Position numbers and translations under genes: made by a program. A stretch of 64,000 bases of DNA, taken from positions 129,475,999 through 129,539,998 of the forward strand of contig CM066991.1 of the NCBI GenBank assembly GCA_033977485.1, in the 5' to 3' direction. The first letter of the stretch is position 1. Every line of letters begins with the position of its first letter. This document shows positions 49,311-57,412 of this stretch, piece by piece. Under the pieces are notes generated by a model. It was not told where the DNA came from, ran no database searches, and was given only the letters and a program-made list of their open reading frames with translations. The stretch is from Hydrangea macrophylla. Taxonomy: Eukaryota; Streptophyta; Magnoliopsida; Cornales; Hydrangeaceae.

Positions 49311-49762
49311 GGAGAGGCTAGAGATTTAGTACCAAGACATGAAAGGTGTAACAACAACGTAAAGGAACAATCTTTGTCTTATAAAAACGACATGCATTGC
49401 CTGAATGAACAAATTTCGAACTTCTCACGCACTCAGAGTGACAGAAATACTAAATAAAATCAAATTTTGAGGCAGTGAGAGCAAAATTATAGAAATTGAT
49501 TACAGAAGCAACACTTGAACACCCTCAATCAACTGAATATTATTCAACTATCAATAAACAGTTGAATGGATGGGGCAATCTAAATAAATAAAGGTTTAGC
49601 TAAAAAGGAAAAATGAGAGAAAGTTACCAACCATTCTTCCTTAAGTTGCTGGAGACGACGATGCTTAGAAGGATCAGAAGCAGCATTGCAATCCTCATCT
49701 TCTTCTTCGATACCTCTCCATCTGTCCAACAGTTCTCTCCTCGTAACGACCTTCTTCGCCAT
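18665..49762 (-). CDS. SEN1/senataxin-like helicase (SF1B), 23 exons, 2312 aa
   Basis: Predicted nuclear RNA/DNA helicase of the Sen1 group, a family acting in transcription termination and R-loop removal. Exons, in order: 49762-49632, 48411-48027, 37197-37081, 36956-36874, 35295-35149, 34693-34545, 34444-34314, 34183-34061, 33930-33857, 33299-32709, 32186-32075, 31937-31800, 30357-30028, 29381-29108, 29025-27824, 25770-25377, 24909-23990, 23838-23773, 23690-23565, 22480-22236, 22028-21400, 21010-20537, 18762-18665. All phases join and the 6939-nt sum is an exact codon multiple with no internal stop. Introns are GT-AG except intron 7 (GC-AG). I chose the start [15 protein letters not shown] at 49762; an upstream in-frame Met at 49789 is possible. 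It resembles the large Arabidopsis Sen1-like protein At1g16800 from family knowledge. Intron 2 (10.8 kb) is swollen by nested retroelements. Confidence 0.9.
19519..20474. mobile_element. Harbinger-type element in helicase intron 22
   Basis: The ends are GGGTCTATTTGGTTCACGG and, inverted, GGCTCTGTTTGGTTCATAG, flanked by TAA on both sides (19516-19518 and 20475-20477). A TAA/TTA 3-bp duplication with such ends is typical of PIF/Harbinger MITEs. It is 956 bp, larger than usual because a second element (about 19772-20430) appears nested in it. Confidence 0.65.
19772..20430. mobile_element. Nested GC-rich element with TAGGAATGGCAA ends
   Basis: Starts TAGGAATGGCAACGAGGC and ends GGGTTTTTGCCATCCTTA, giving inverted ends TAGGAATGGCAA / TAAGGATGGCAA. 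The flanks (GTGTTTTA / GAGTTTTC) only roughly match as an 8-bp duplication, so a hAT origin is tentative. Non-coding. Confidence 0.5.
21400..25770 (-). CDS. SEN1-like helicase ATPase core (exons 16-21)
   Basis: Residues about 1330-2122 hold all SF1B motifs in order: Q-motif YNDSQLQAI, Walker A GPPGTGKT (1458-1465, split by intron 16 after the first base of the second glycine codon), motif Ia [15 protein letters not shown], Walker B VVIDEAAQ (ending 1767, at an exon border), motif [13 protein letters not shown], motif IV QYRMHPE (1831-1837, spanning introns), motif [10 protein letters not shown] (1956-1964) and motif [13 protein letters not shown] (1997-2007). Every catalytic residue that I can name is present. 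A charged insertion with a predicted coiled coil (about 1610-1700, [20 protein letters not shown]) separates Ia from Walker B, as in other Upf1/Sen1 proteins. Non-core tails are shorter than in Upf1; there is no CH zinc domain. Confidence 0.92.
26383..26748. repeat. Intronic repeat, copy 1 (helicase intron 15)
   Basis: Shares an ordered series of blocks with 32278-32653: CTATGTTACAT, CTTCCTAATAGGT, ATACGTGTC.GACACTTCT, ACAAAGTTCTT.CAAAAT.GACGAA, AGATTCATGAGTTTGGGAA. Only copy 2 retains both inverted ends. It is a degraded non-autonomous DNA element by inference. Confidence 0.65.
26756..27726. mobile_element. hAT-like non-autonomous element in helicase intron 15
   Basis: The ends CAATATTTTGAAAAC and (inverted) ACCAAGGTTTTAAAA, plus GGTTCAACCG/CCGGTTCAACTCGG motifs near both ends, bound a 971-bp non-coding element. 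TCCAGAG is repeated directly at 26749-26755 and 27727-27733 (7 bp; hAT duplications are 8 bp). A smaller MITE (about 26984-27128) is nested in it. Confidence 0.65.
27824..29025 (-). CDS. SEN1-like helicase exon 15: low-complexity linker and pre-core
   Basis: One 1202-bp exon (residues about 929-1329). The first two thirds are serine/lysine/aspartate-rich and look disordered ([12 protein letters not shown] resembles a SUMO-interacting motif, hydrophobic VIIL beside acidic residues). The last third is folded-looking and begins the helicase 1B region: [20 protein letters not shown], then [20 protein letters not shown], then [13 protein letters not shown]. The second part corresponds to the stalk/beta-barrel start in Upf1-like helicases. 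The SUMO-interacting reading is inference. Confidence 0.78.
29108..49762 (-). CDS. SEN1-like helicase N-terminal region (exons 1-14)
   Basis: Residues 1-928. It consists of alpha-helical, leucine-rich segments with no catalytic motifs, for example [56 protein letters not shown] and [19 protein letters not shown]. This matches the extended Sen1 N-terminal (HEAT/ARM-like) region that in yeast Sen1 contacts RNA polymerase II. The separation of this region into 14 small exons, against much larger exons for the linker and core, is clear. Intron 7 has a GC donor (exon 7 ends CAG, intron starts GCATGT). Assignment to the Sen1 N-domain is by order and composition, not by alignment. Confidence 0.8.
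30461..31376 (+). mobile_element. 5'-truncated RTE-type LINE in helicase intron 12
   Basis: Encodes, with stops, the end of a non-LTR reverse transcriptase on the strand opposite the gene: [20 protein letters not shown], catalytic [10 protein letters not shown] (usual FADD), KTEYMECSFS, and the C-terminal [20 protein letters not shown] and RGRGRPR blocks typical of plant RTE elements. The 3' end CGACCCCAACTGATTGGGAC with a (TTGGT)n-like tail is also RTE-like. A near-perfect 12-bp duplication, TTATGTTCAACC / TTATGTTCAAAC (30449-30460, 31377-31388), marks target-primed insertion. 5' truncated and dead. Confidence 0.85.
32278..32653. repeat. Intronic repeat, copy 2 (helicase intron 10)
   Basis: A 376-bp unit with inverted ends CTATGTTACATG and (inverted) CTATGTTACGTG. 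It is related to 26383-26748 in intron 15 of the same gene. No clear target duplication. Confidence 0.65.
35549..35826. mobile_element. MITE with GGCTCTGTTTGG / GGCTTTGTTTGG ends (intron 4)
   Basis: About 278 bp with inverted ends GGCTCTGTTTGGATTTA and GGCTTTGTTTGGTTCAT. The target duplication is not conserved. Located in helicase intron 4 and non-coding. Confidence 0.5.
37203..37445. repeat. Tandem duplication beside helicase exon 3
   Basis: A unit of about 115-125 bp (ACCAAGTTATACCATGATCC ... AATGAGTAAGACAA) is repeated once (ACCAAATTACTCCATGATCC ... AATGAGCAAGACAA). It starts 5 bp inside intron 2 and therefore duplicates sequence near the exon 3 acceptor. Confidence 0.75.
37517..37585. 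repeat. (GA)n followed by 34 consecutive G
   Basis: GA repeats at about 37517-37551 run into an uninterrupted G tract (37552-37585). On the gene strand it is C34 followed by (CT)n, about 360 nt upstream of the exon 3 acceptor in intron 2. Confidence 0.95.
38061..38208 (-). repeat. Copia B 3' LTR
   Basis: 148 bp, partner of 47431-47581, preceded on the minus strand by the polypurine tract at 38209-38221. Confidence 0.95.
38297..38632 (-). mobile_element. TRIM (terminal-repeat retrotransposon in miniature), 336 bp
   Basis: Two 112-bp LTRs (38297-38408 and 38521-38632; three differences) begin TGTTGAGATTG and end ..CAATTCAACA on the minus strand. The primer site TGGTATCAAAGC is adjacent (38520-38509), the purine-rich CGTGCGGGGGCG lies before the 3' LTR, and there is a perfect 5-bp duplication GTAAG (38292-38296, 38633-38637). 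The internal region is only 112 bp and non-coding. All structural hallmarks of a complete TRIM are present. It sits inside the 3' end of copia B pol. Confidence 0.95.
38638..40045 (-). pseudogene. Copia B reverse transcriptase and RNase H
   Basis: Continues the pol frame of 43997-46944 after copia C. It holds reverse transcriptase blocks ([40 protein letters not shown], catalytic [10 protein letters not shown] at about 39480-39510) and RNase H blocks ([58 protein letters not shown]). YVDD is intact. Stops near 39765, 39870 and 40000 and a frameshift near 39440 break it. The last codons are displaced by the TRIM at 38297-38632. Confidence 0.88.
40045..40352 (-). mobile_element. Cassandra-like LTR carrying a 5S rRNA-derived promoter
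   Basis: On the minus strand it begins TGTAACGACCCACCTCCCC. The plus strand at 40224-40304 closely follows the 3' two thirds of plant 5S rRNA: GAACTC.ACAGTTAAGCGTGC, CAGAGCAGTACCAAGAATGG, GTGACCCCCTGAGAAG. It covers the A box, intermediate element and C box of the internal Pol III promoter. 5S-bearing LTRs define the Cassandra TRIM group. Only one LTR is visible, at the junction where copia C lost its 5' end. The left boundary is approximate. Confidence 0.75.
40224..40304 (+). ncRNA. 5S rRNA-like segment (pseudogene-like, within LTR)
   Basis: About 80 nt align base by base with 5S rRNA positions from roughly 45 to 115, with substitutions in the IE region (GCAGCGGCCAG for GCTTGGGCGAG). It is not a functional 5S gene: the first 45 nt are unrelated, and it is part of a transposon LTR. 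Confidence 0.65.
40353..43833 (+). pseudogene. Copia C pol (protease, integrase, RT, RNase H)
   Basis: The protease reads [10 protein letters not shown], so the D-S-G loop has become D-F-G. GAG-pre-integrase [12 protein letters not shown] and CDACEFGKH are present. Integrase HTEVWGPS has E in place of the first catalytic [10 protein letters not shown] and [10 protein letters not shown] are intact. A (TA)n expansion at about 41240-41260 breaks the frame. In the reverse transcriptase, [14 protein letters not shown] is followed by LIVYADCA: the YVDD box is destroyed by a deletion. RNase H ([37 protein letters not shown]) ends at 43833. Closely related to copia B, but inactive at several sites. 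Confidence 0.88.
43841..43996 (+). repeat. Copia C 3' LTR
   Basis: 156 bp bounded by TGTTGAGAA and TTTCTACA, right after the polypurine tract. It differs from the copia B LTR despite the related pol. Confidence 0.85.
43997..46944 (-). pseudogene. Copia B gag, protease, integrase
   Basis: The gag ATG is at 46944 ([15 protein letters not shown]); a stop follows after 17 codons, then [26 protein letters not shown] and [18 protein letters not shown] (UBN2-type gag). A degenerate zinc knuckle ([19 protein letters not shown]) sits near 46100. The protease [12 protein letters not shown] is intact at about 45765-45785. GAG-pre-integrase reads [16 protein letters not shown] and CESCELGKH. The integrase core has HSDVWTPS and, after a frameshift, [12 protein letters not shown] near 44915. 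Beyond 43997 the reading is interrupted by copia C and resumes at 40045. Several stops are present. Confidence 0.88.
47431..47581 (-). repeat. Copia B 5' LTR
   Basis: 151 bp, TGTTAGATATTAG ... GTTGTTAACA on the minus strand. An internal (AT)n tract (47483-47500) may serve as the TATA region. Followed at once by the tRNA-Met primer site. Confidence 0.95.
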
Positions 49763-51385
49763 TTTTTTTTTTTTTTGCTCTCTCCTCAAAAGTTACACGA
49801 CTTTCACTATCTCATGCTTTTATGCATTCAACTTCAAAGTCGAAATTAGGGTTCTTTCTTGTATTGATGGTCCAAACCGATGGCGATGAAATTAGAAAGA
49901 GAGCGAAATTTTAGCAGAGAGAGAGATATGCTAAGTATAATCTAAATTCTAGAGAGAGAAAACAAATAGCGCGCGGAGAGGAGGGGGCGGCAGCGATGAG
50001 AGAAGGGGGAGTGTAATGTGTATATGACTTGTCAAAAGGGGAAACATTCTTCAAAATGACGGACGTATCCTCTACCTCCACACGCGGCAGACATGGAGAA
50101 TTTTGCACTATTTTCAGTATTTTGTAACAACTATACAAGGGTGAAAATTGAAATAGGTTCGCCTCCGTCAATCTTGGGGGATTTCCAACCGACAGAAATT
50201 GATCGGTTTGGTTCGATTTTTTGATTTTAAGTCATTTTTTTGTTCGGTTTTTTATTTTGCACTGTAAATATTATATGAGAATCGATCGAACCGATTGGTT
50301 TATTTCGCTTGGTCGGTTTTTGGGTTTTCACTTTTACTCCTAGACAGACAGCCATTGTCATTGAAGAAAATAAACACGACACAAAAAGTACTTTTAGAAG
50401 AACTAGAGGATGGGTACACGTGAGATATATTATTAGGGGCATATTGGTAAATTTACTTCGAGAAATTATACCTTACACTTTTATTGAACCTTGATCTCTC
50501 AAAAATTGTAAGAAAGTTTGATGATTAAGGACTAAAATGACAAAATTGAAATTACAAGGACCAAAGTGAAATCACACCCAAACTATAAGGGTGCGAAATA
50601 TAATTTACCCAAAAAATAATGTAGGAGGGCTCTTCTCTTTCACTCTGAAAAAATGGTCTAAAACTTACTCAAGCAAAACTTTAAATACGGATTTTCTCTT
50701 TTTAATACTGTAAATTCAGTAGTTGTCAAATTTTAACACTTTATTTTCAATTTTACCAAACAAAGCCTAAGACTTTATTTATATTTAGGAGAAAAAGCTT
50801 GTATTGTAGCTCATTGTATTTAAATTATTTTTTCTGGTTACTATTTCCGCTATTTTTCATTAACCATATAATATAAGAAAATGTATTTTCTTTGTGTTTA
50901 TTCTACTGTTTTCTTATCAATCCAGCTTTCAATCCTCCCTCATGCACAACTCCTCTTACACGTGAAAAGATGTACAAAATAACGAAACTAAATACTAAAC
51001 AACAGATTTGTTCCCAAAATTTAAGCTTTCAAGGAATGTGCCAACATTGAAATTCCATATCTATTGCTAGTTGTAAAACAATGTTGTAATATATACACCG
51101 AACTCAGGTGATACGACTAATAACCCAAGCTTCATCACGGTCATGAATAGATCTCCCAGGTTCAGTTCCATTGGTTGTGATGTGACAATTGCCCAACGAA
51201 GATTCGCTTTCACTGCGGCTTCAGTGGATTTCCGTAACCAAGGGACTTGCCTATGAGTCGCAACTCGTTCTTCAAGGGTCACGGGTCAGACCCCAATGAC
51301 AAGTCGACCTCTCTTCAACAGGCATGCAATCAGAACCGTAATAACCCAAGCCGAGCTCAATAAACCAAGACCACCATTATACAAG
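49763..51385. other. Intergenic: helicase promoter side and spacer
   Basis: The sequence just right of 49762 should hold the helicase 5' UTR and promoter: an AG-rich stretch (49895-49960) and a GC-rich patch near 49968-49995, without an obvious TATA box. 50175-50340 resembles the GGTTCGATTT-rich end of a DNA element. An open frame at 51282-51067 (minus, 71 codons) gives no recognisable domain; it may be the 3' UTR of the pseudouridine synthase fragment. Confidence 0.5.
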
Positions 51386-53626
51386 TTATACCAAGTAAGC
51401 AGACACGAGATTCCAACTAATTTTCATGTGCGATGGCATTGATGCCACAAACCGAAGGAGATCTGGCTTTGGGCTATGCTTGACGTTTGAGTGGCAGCTT
51501 AGCGGATTTTCATTGTGAATGGCAAGGAATTTTGCAATGTTGGGAAGAACAAGCTCTCTACAATGTAGATGTAGCAAGGGAACCTTGGATAAGCCACTGC
51601 CCTTTTGAGCGTCCAAACCTTCTGGCCGCCTCAACTTGTATGATTGCCCGGTCGTTGGCTCAAAATCAACTCTCGGCATTTGCTTCCATCTATGGTGCAC
51701 AAACCAACCATATTTATAGTCCCCCACTATTGGTGTGCCAAGTGCTTCTGCACAGTGCACACGGAGCTGCAAAAAAGAGAAGAGTGGGAATTATATATGA
51801 CCACAGATTCTGAAATATACATCTACACAATGTTTGGTATGAAGGAATGAGGGAAAGAAGGAAAGGGGGGGGGGATGGAGAGGAGAAAATCCTGTGTTTG
51901 GCAGACTGGAAGAAAGGAGGAAGGAAAGAGAGGAGGGAGGTGGCATCCCTTCTGGCCCACAATTCCCCTTTTTTCACTATTTTGTCTTTAACAAAAATCC
52001 TTCTTTGGTAATGGAAGGGTGAAATAGTAAAATACATAATATCCAATTACTTCCCATCATTGTTTGCTTCATATCTAACCAAACGAAATGAAGGAAGACC
52101 CCTCTCCTTTCCCTAGGGATATTATCACTGTTGTTACCTCTTCCCTCCCTTCCCACTTTTCCATCCCTCCTACCAAACATAGGTTACTAAAAATGTTAGA
52201 ATGCAGGGAGGATGAGTCACTGAGGCATCCAAATGCATGAATAAACCACTCTTCCTCTGTATGATTTGCCAAACTAATAACAAGAACAACAACATTGTTG
52301 GTGATGACAAATATTGTTTTATCATTGTTTATGCTCATGCACTGCAATTGATGTGCCTTTCCACCATTATGCCCGAAAGTCTAATTACCACAAACCATTA
52401 AGGGAGGTGAAAATGTTGAGCGAAGAAGATTTAAATGTTCATGCATGTTAGGTAACATGCAATAGCACATTATTAGATCATATCAATTTGTCAATTTCAA
52501 TTCCAACAAAGAGCTTCATGTAAATTAAAGCACCACTGACCCTACAATCAATCAATCGATATGTCACATAAAGGCTCAACTCTGAACTCTCCACTAGTGA
52601 AGGGAGATCAATTGTTTTTCAACGCGCCTTCATAGTGGTCTGAAAAATCCTACAAAAGTTTATGGATATGGACCATATGGTGAATTTTGTGGTATGAAAT
52701 GATTTCCATGTGAACCTCACATCACTAAAAAATTCATGCCAATTACATCCTCGACACACATATCAATATATTATGTGCATCCATTTATCACGGGACCAAG
52801 TACCCGATAGACAATTATAGCCTCTTGAGAAGGTTCTAAACCTGAAGTATGAGCCAGAATAACTCTCTCAGTTTTCCCCATCATTAAGAAGTACTTGCTA
52901 CCAATAACAATAAAATTAAGTTATATTGTTAATTCTTTCAGCTAAATGAAATTCTTGATAGAAATCTTTCAATCCACACACATCATTGCAATAGATGGAT
53001 TTAAATAAAAAGAAAGGGGTGTGTGTGTATACGATTGGATATATCAAATACATATATATATATATATATGTGTAAAGAGAGAAGGGAGCAGACCTTTGAA
53101 AGAGGGGCACAAATTAACCCTTCTTTTTCCTTGGGAGATCCTATTACCAATGCCCAATACCTCTGAAATGATGCTTCACATGCCCCATTCCAAGCCTACA
53201 ATCACAATCACATCATAGTTCTAAATAAATTCAGAAAGAAAATGAGAGAGAAAGAGCAGCAACCAAACATGCTATCAAGCTTGAACTACCACAAATTCTC
53301 TCTAATAACACAAGGTAAATAAATCCTTTATTACCCTGTTTAGACAGGTATGTCAATCCAATGGATTTAACTAGCAAGCATAGAATTATTTCCCTAACAT
53401 ACCACTCAACTCTCTTTTCGCAGCCTCCCACAAACTAACCAATAAAAAAGAAAAAATAAATAAATATTCCAAATGACCGAAAAAAAAATATAAATAAAAC
53501 TTATTGCACTGCACGGACTGATCAATTTGGTGGGGCGCATACCTCAGACCAGTGGAGATGAGCTATGCTTTCATTCGTTCTTCCCATTACAAGGAGGCCA
53601 CTGCTCTCCCTATCAAGACGATGTAC
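51386..53626 (-). pseudogene. RNA pseudouridine synthase (RluA family), 3' part only
   Basis: Four exons are visible. 53626-53543 encodes the catalytic VHRLDRESSGLLVMGRTNES (Asp nucleophile). 53195-53094 encodes AWNGACEASFQRYWALVIGS. 52893 to about 52775 encodes MGKTERVILAHTSGLEPSQ. 51766-51386 encodes LRVHCAEALGTPIVGDYKYG and a C-terminal tail ending MPSHMKISWNLVSAYLV. This matches plant organellar pseudouridine synthases (3/4 type), which isomerise uridine in rRNA/tRNA. Upstream exons are not found, since ALKBH2-like sequence begins 290 bp away. I also cannot find the short exon for the conserved ..LRPLTSRKHQ block; a degraded candidate is near 52345-52390. The third exon fits only with a shifted acceptor. 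Probably a truncated pseudogene, but gene structure could rescue parts. Confidence 0.72.
51827..52190. mobile_element. MITE with TGTTTGGTA inverted ends
   Basis: The ends AATGTTTGGTATGAAGG and (inverted) TATGTTTGGTAGGAGGG bound a 360-bp purine-rich/pyrimidine-rich element. It lies inside the last intron of the pseudouridine synthase fragment, in the interval where an exon is missing. The target duplication is not clear. Confidence 0.5.
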
Positions 53627-53916
53627 CTAATAACAAGAGTAGCCATATTCTAAAAGGTTAATAGTAGTGTGATCTAATGGAAGTTAAATAGTTGAAAGAA
53701 GCACATGACTGCAAGACCATTTCTGAATGGAACATATTGACAACTAAACCATGATAATCCGATATAAACCATGGGAGGACTAAGAAGAGAATATCTTAAA
53801 CCACAATTAGCATATATTGCTTCAATTCTACTTACATTGCCACTAGCAGACAATTGAACATGAAATTGAAGTTAAAGCAGAGTGTGAATCGACGATGAAG
53901 AGCCCTAATCATCCTG

Positions 53917-54087
53917 ATGAAGAAGAAGGAACAAAAAACAACTATCAATCTGGGTAATGGAAGCGAATTTGTTTACCTATCACGATTTCTACAATTCCAA
54001 AACTCCTGGAAATTGTTCCATTACCTCAACAAACACATTCCTTGGACTAGGCCCACCATTCGCGTCTTCGGCCGTTCTTGCCTTCAG
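53917..54087 (+). CDS. ALKBH2-like DNA dealkylase, first exon only
   Basis: The 57-codon exon reads INLGNGSEFVYLSRFLQFQN then SWKLFHYLNKHIPWTRPTIR and VFGRSCLQ, ending CAG|GTTTCC. This is the N-terminal block of AlkB homolog 2, the Fe(II)/2-oxoglutarate dioxygenase that removes 1-methyladenine and 3-methylcytosine from DNA in the nucleus. The catalytic HxD...H exons, which start with P-R-D-T-C-Y in the family, were not found up to 64000. A Mutator-type MITE sits 33 bp after the splice donor. Either intron 1 is longer than 9.9 kb or this is an orphan exon. Confidence 0.75.
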
Positions 54088-54120
54088 GTTTCCTTAATTC
54101 CTTTATCCATATATATTTTT

Positions 54121-54519
54121 GGGGAAAATGCCTTTTCTCCATGTGATCACACTCATTTTCTCATAACTATCCTATGGTTCATTTTGTAACTCTTAACCCC
54201 TTGTACTAACGATTGAAGTGAGACTGTTAACTTTTTTTTAAGGGCAGTCCCACTTCAGTCATTAGCACAGGAGTTGAAGTGTTAAAAAAAAAGTTATGAT
54301 AAAATGGATGTTAACCATATAGGGGGTAAAAGGTATTTTTTCCTAAAGAGTATTTATAGGGGCTTGAGGGTATTAATGTCATTTTCCTTTTCTCCGTTAA
54401 AAAAGTTAACAGTCCTACTTCAATCATTAGTATAGGGGGAGTTAAGTGTTACAAAATGAACCATATAGGGGTCATTAGAAAATGGGTGTAACCACAGGGG
54501 AGTAAAAGATATTTTTCCC
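54121..54519. mobile_element. Mutator-like MITE, copy 2 (perfect 9-bp TSD)
   Basis: Same family as 14976-15382: starts GGGGAAAATGCCTTTTC, has the same internal GAGACTGTTAACTTTTTT and AAAGTTAACAGTC arms, and ends ATATTTTTCCC. TATATTTTT is repeated exactly at 54112-54120 and 54520-54528. It lies in what would be intron 1 of the ALKBH2-like gene. Confidence 0.9.
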
Positions 54520-54528
54520 TATATTTTT

Positions 54529-55928
54529 TATAGGGTGGGGCTAGATGCACCACTTTTTATACTAAATACACCACATTTACTCACAATTTTTTTATTTTTT
54601 AACACTATAGAGTGGTGTATTTAGCAGAAAAGACGGTGTATTTAGCCTCATCATTTATATATATATATATATATTTATCTTCATATTTTTTGTATATCTA
54701 TATTATATTGAAGAACTTTGTTCTTCTAGGACACACAAAATATGACTTGGCCTTATTACTAGGACGAAAATTGATGACTAAGACTAGGGTATTTTACAGT
54801 TTTCCCAACCCCACCACTTACACTCACTCCCCTCTCTTTCTCGCCAACAACACCCCCACCCATCTCTCTCTCTCTTCCTCTCTCTCTCTCATGCAGTTCT
54901 CCACCGCCTCCCTCACAAATCGGTGGTCCAGAGATACCCTCACCGTCGTCCCCTCTCTCTGTCTCAAATTTTAGGGGCGTATAGGAATCGAACCATTTTC
55001 TAGTAATGTCTATGTAATAATTTCTGAAGCGATCAATGGAAATCACTGGCAATCTTCTGAGATTCAGATCTCGAAGTATATCGAAGTATTGAAGAAGAAT
55101 CGCCGAAACACCCCTAGTCACACAATCCATCTGAAACTGAAGGCCCAAATCACCGACCACGTCCATCACCGCCGACCACTCCGTCTTCCTCCTCTTTCTC
55201 ACTCTCTGTCAGATCTTTCACTTGGAGAAGGTAAACAGGTTGAAATTGTAGTTTGGATTTTGGATTTTGATTTTCAATTTGATCATATTTTTCTTTTAGT
55301 GATTTAAGGGTTTTCTTCTCATTAATCATTGGTTAGAAGGTCACTGTTCGTCGAAGAAGTCCTCATTGACGTCGGAGCAGTGATTTGCCTTTTCTGCATC
55401 TCATCTAGTCGTTGAAAGTTTGGTGCTATGTATAGACTTTTGATAGTCAATTTTTTTTTTTTTTAGTTCGAATGTTGATAGTCAAATGATTTGTTGGGCG
55501 TTGCAAAAATGGGCTAAATTTTATTACTTAATATCATTCTAATTTTATGTACATGTAGATGATTTCTAATGTTTGTTAGCTTTTTAAGCTTCAGGCTACA
55601 ATAGTTTTTTTATATTACTTTTTAACATGAAATTGAGACAAAAAAATCGCATGTGATCAATTTCCATTTTCTTCACTTTTTAATTCATTTTTCATTTTCC
55701 ATGCCTATACCTTACGTCCATCAGCAATTTGTTCCTAAATTTAGGCTTTCCCACCCTTTACATATTCTCCATGACATTTTCTTGACGAAGAATTTGTAAT
55801 TCATTTACTGTTGTAAGCAATTGTACGAAGTCTTATTCACAAGTAAGAGAATGACTTTCATACTTTTTTTTTTATCCAATAACTTTTCATACTTTTTTTT
55901 TAAACTTCTCTATATATGAATAGACTAA
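54529..55928. other. Spacer with a CT-rich, exon-like stretch
   Basis: No recognised gene. 54545-54650 contains short inverted copies of GTGGTGTATTTAGC (MITE-like). 54830-55232 is CT-rich and then less AT-rich than the surroundings, ends at a splice-like GGAGAAG|GTAAAC and could be the 5' UTR/first exon of an unknown transcript on the plus strand. None of its frames resembles a known family. Confidence 0.45.
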
Positions 55929-56726
55929 GGGCACGTTTGGTAGGCAGGAATGCACCTTGGAATGGAATGGTCATTCCTGGGTTCATTCCATTCCTGTGTT
56001 TGGTGTGACCAAATGTAGTGGAATGAGCATTCCTTTTGGAATGGTCATTCCTACTTAAGCAGGAATGGGCATTCATTGCCAAAACCCAAGGAATGCTCAT
56101 TTCATTCTCACAGGATTGACTATAATTGTAAAATATAAAACTTTTTCTTAAAATACAATTTATAAAAATATGTATATAATAAATATTATTTAAAATATCA
56201 AAAAAATATATTAAATACTTTTTAAAATATAAATTTTTTATAAAATATTAAATATTTTGATTAAATATTATTCATACTAAAAAAACCATAAAATACTTAT
56301 TAAACTTAACATTGGACTAATTTTTTTTTAATTATAACTAGCAAGCATATTAATTTTAAAGAGATTTTGCAAATAGATGAATAAAAATAAGGTGGACTAA
56401 AATTGTTAAAAATGTAATATTATTTCATAAAAAAAAACTAAATATTAACTATTTAGGCTAAAAAATATTTAAAAATTTCAAAAATTCAAAATATTGAATA
56501 GATAATACTGAATGTTTGTACCATAAATATTTTGTACAAATATAAAATATTTTGCGTAAATATGATTTTATTCCACTAATTGATTGTTTAAAACCCAAAG
56601 TGGAATGTAATTGGCATTTAATTCCTAGAAACTTAGCCAAACAGAGGAATGAAATGACTATTGCTATTCCATTTCTGAGTCCATTCCATTCCTGCCTTAT
56701 TCCATTCCTGCCTATCAAACGTGCCC
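55929..56726. mobile_element. PIF/Harbinger-type element with TAA duplication
   Basis: The ends GGGCACGTTTGGTAGGCAGG and (inverted) GGGCACGTTTGATAGGCAGG are nearly perfect, extending inward as GGAATG-rich arms. TAA flanks both sides (55926-55928, 56727-56729). 798 bp, AT-rich, no transposase: non-autonomous. Confidence 0.85.
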
Positions 56727-56729
56727 TAA

Positions 56730-57412
56730 GGATATTTACTATTTAGGACTGGGGAAATGATATAACAAGTTTTATCGCCTTTGTTTCTTATCTTATATTT
56801 ATAAAAAAAAATCCCAATTTCTTTTCTTTTGCTATGTTTTGATTTTTAATTTGTCAAATGAAGAGAAATATGGGTTGGGGCTAAGTTGAGAAATGAAGAG
56901 AAAATATAATGGCACCAATATTTAAGGAAGGTTGAATTAAATTTGGGATAATATAGTACATATTATTTTGGGGGGTTGATTACATTTAATTTTATGTGTT
57001 TTTCCCTTTTTTCCACACACTGTGTTTCTATAATAATTGTATTTGAAAACGGCTAAAATTGTGTGGTTTTATGTGCTAAATTAATGTTTACTAAATTTCC
57101 TCGGGATGTTTTGTGTCAAGGTATTTTTTTCATCGGCCACTACACCCACACACTTTTTCACACCTAGCTTTAAATGCATGTACCATGTGTTCTGTAAGTG
57201 GTGCACAGAAAAGTATGAAAATTTAAATAGCACAATGTATATGCATTTAAAGCATAGAATGTGAAAAAGTGTGTGGGTCCAGCATTTTTCAAACTAGAAT
57301 CCCAAAATTATACCACAAAATAAAAGCTTCCAACCTTATATAAATTAGGATGCCCAACCTTAATTTCAAAAATAAAAATTTCAATTATATTAGGAAAAAT
57401 AAAAATTTCAAT
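56730..57412. other. AT-rich spacer with one MITE
   Basis: No genes. Contains the fold-back MITE at 57149-57278. Confidence 0.6.
57149..57278. mobile_element. Fold-back MITE ACACACTTTTT, copy 2
   Basis: Related to 15639-15778: arms CACACACTTTTTCACAC and (inverted) CACACACTTTTTCACAT, internal TTTAAATGCATGTACCATGT and GTGGTGCACAGAAAAGTATG. The middle is in the opposite orientation relative to copy 1. Confidence 0.75.

Noticed and set aside
51067..51282. 71-codon open frame on the minus strand downstream of the pseudouridine synthase stop
   Set aside because: No recognisable domain, no start context and no conserved motif. It is more likely 3' UTR or chance.
54759..55202. 147-codon minus-strand frame and overlapping plus-strand frames in CT-rich sequence
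   Set aside because: Composition-driven (low-complexity GE/RE-rich), with no family resemblance. I treat the interval as an unknown exon-like stretch, not a gene.
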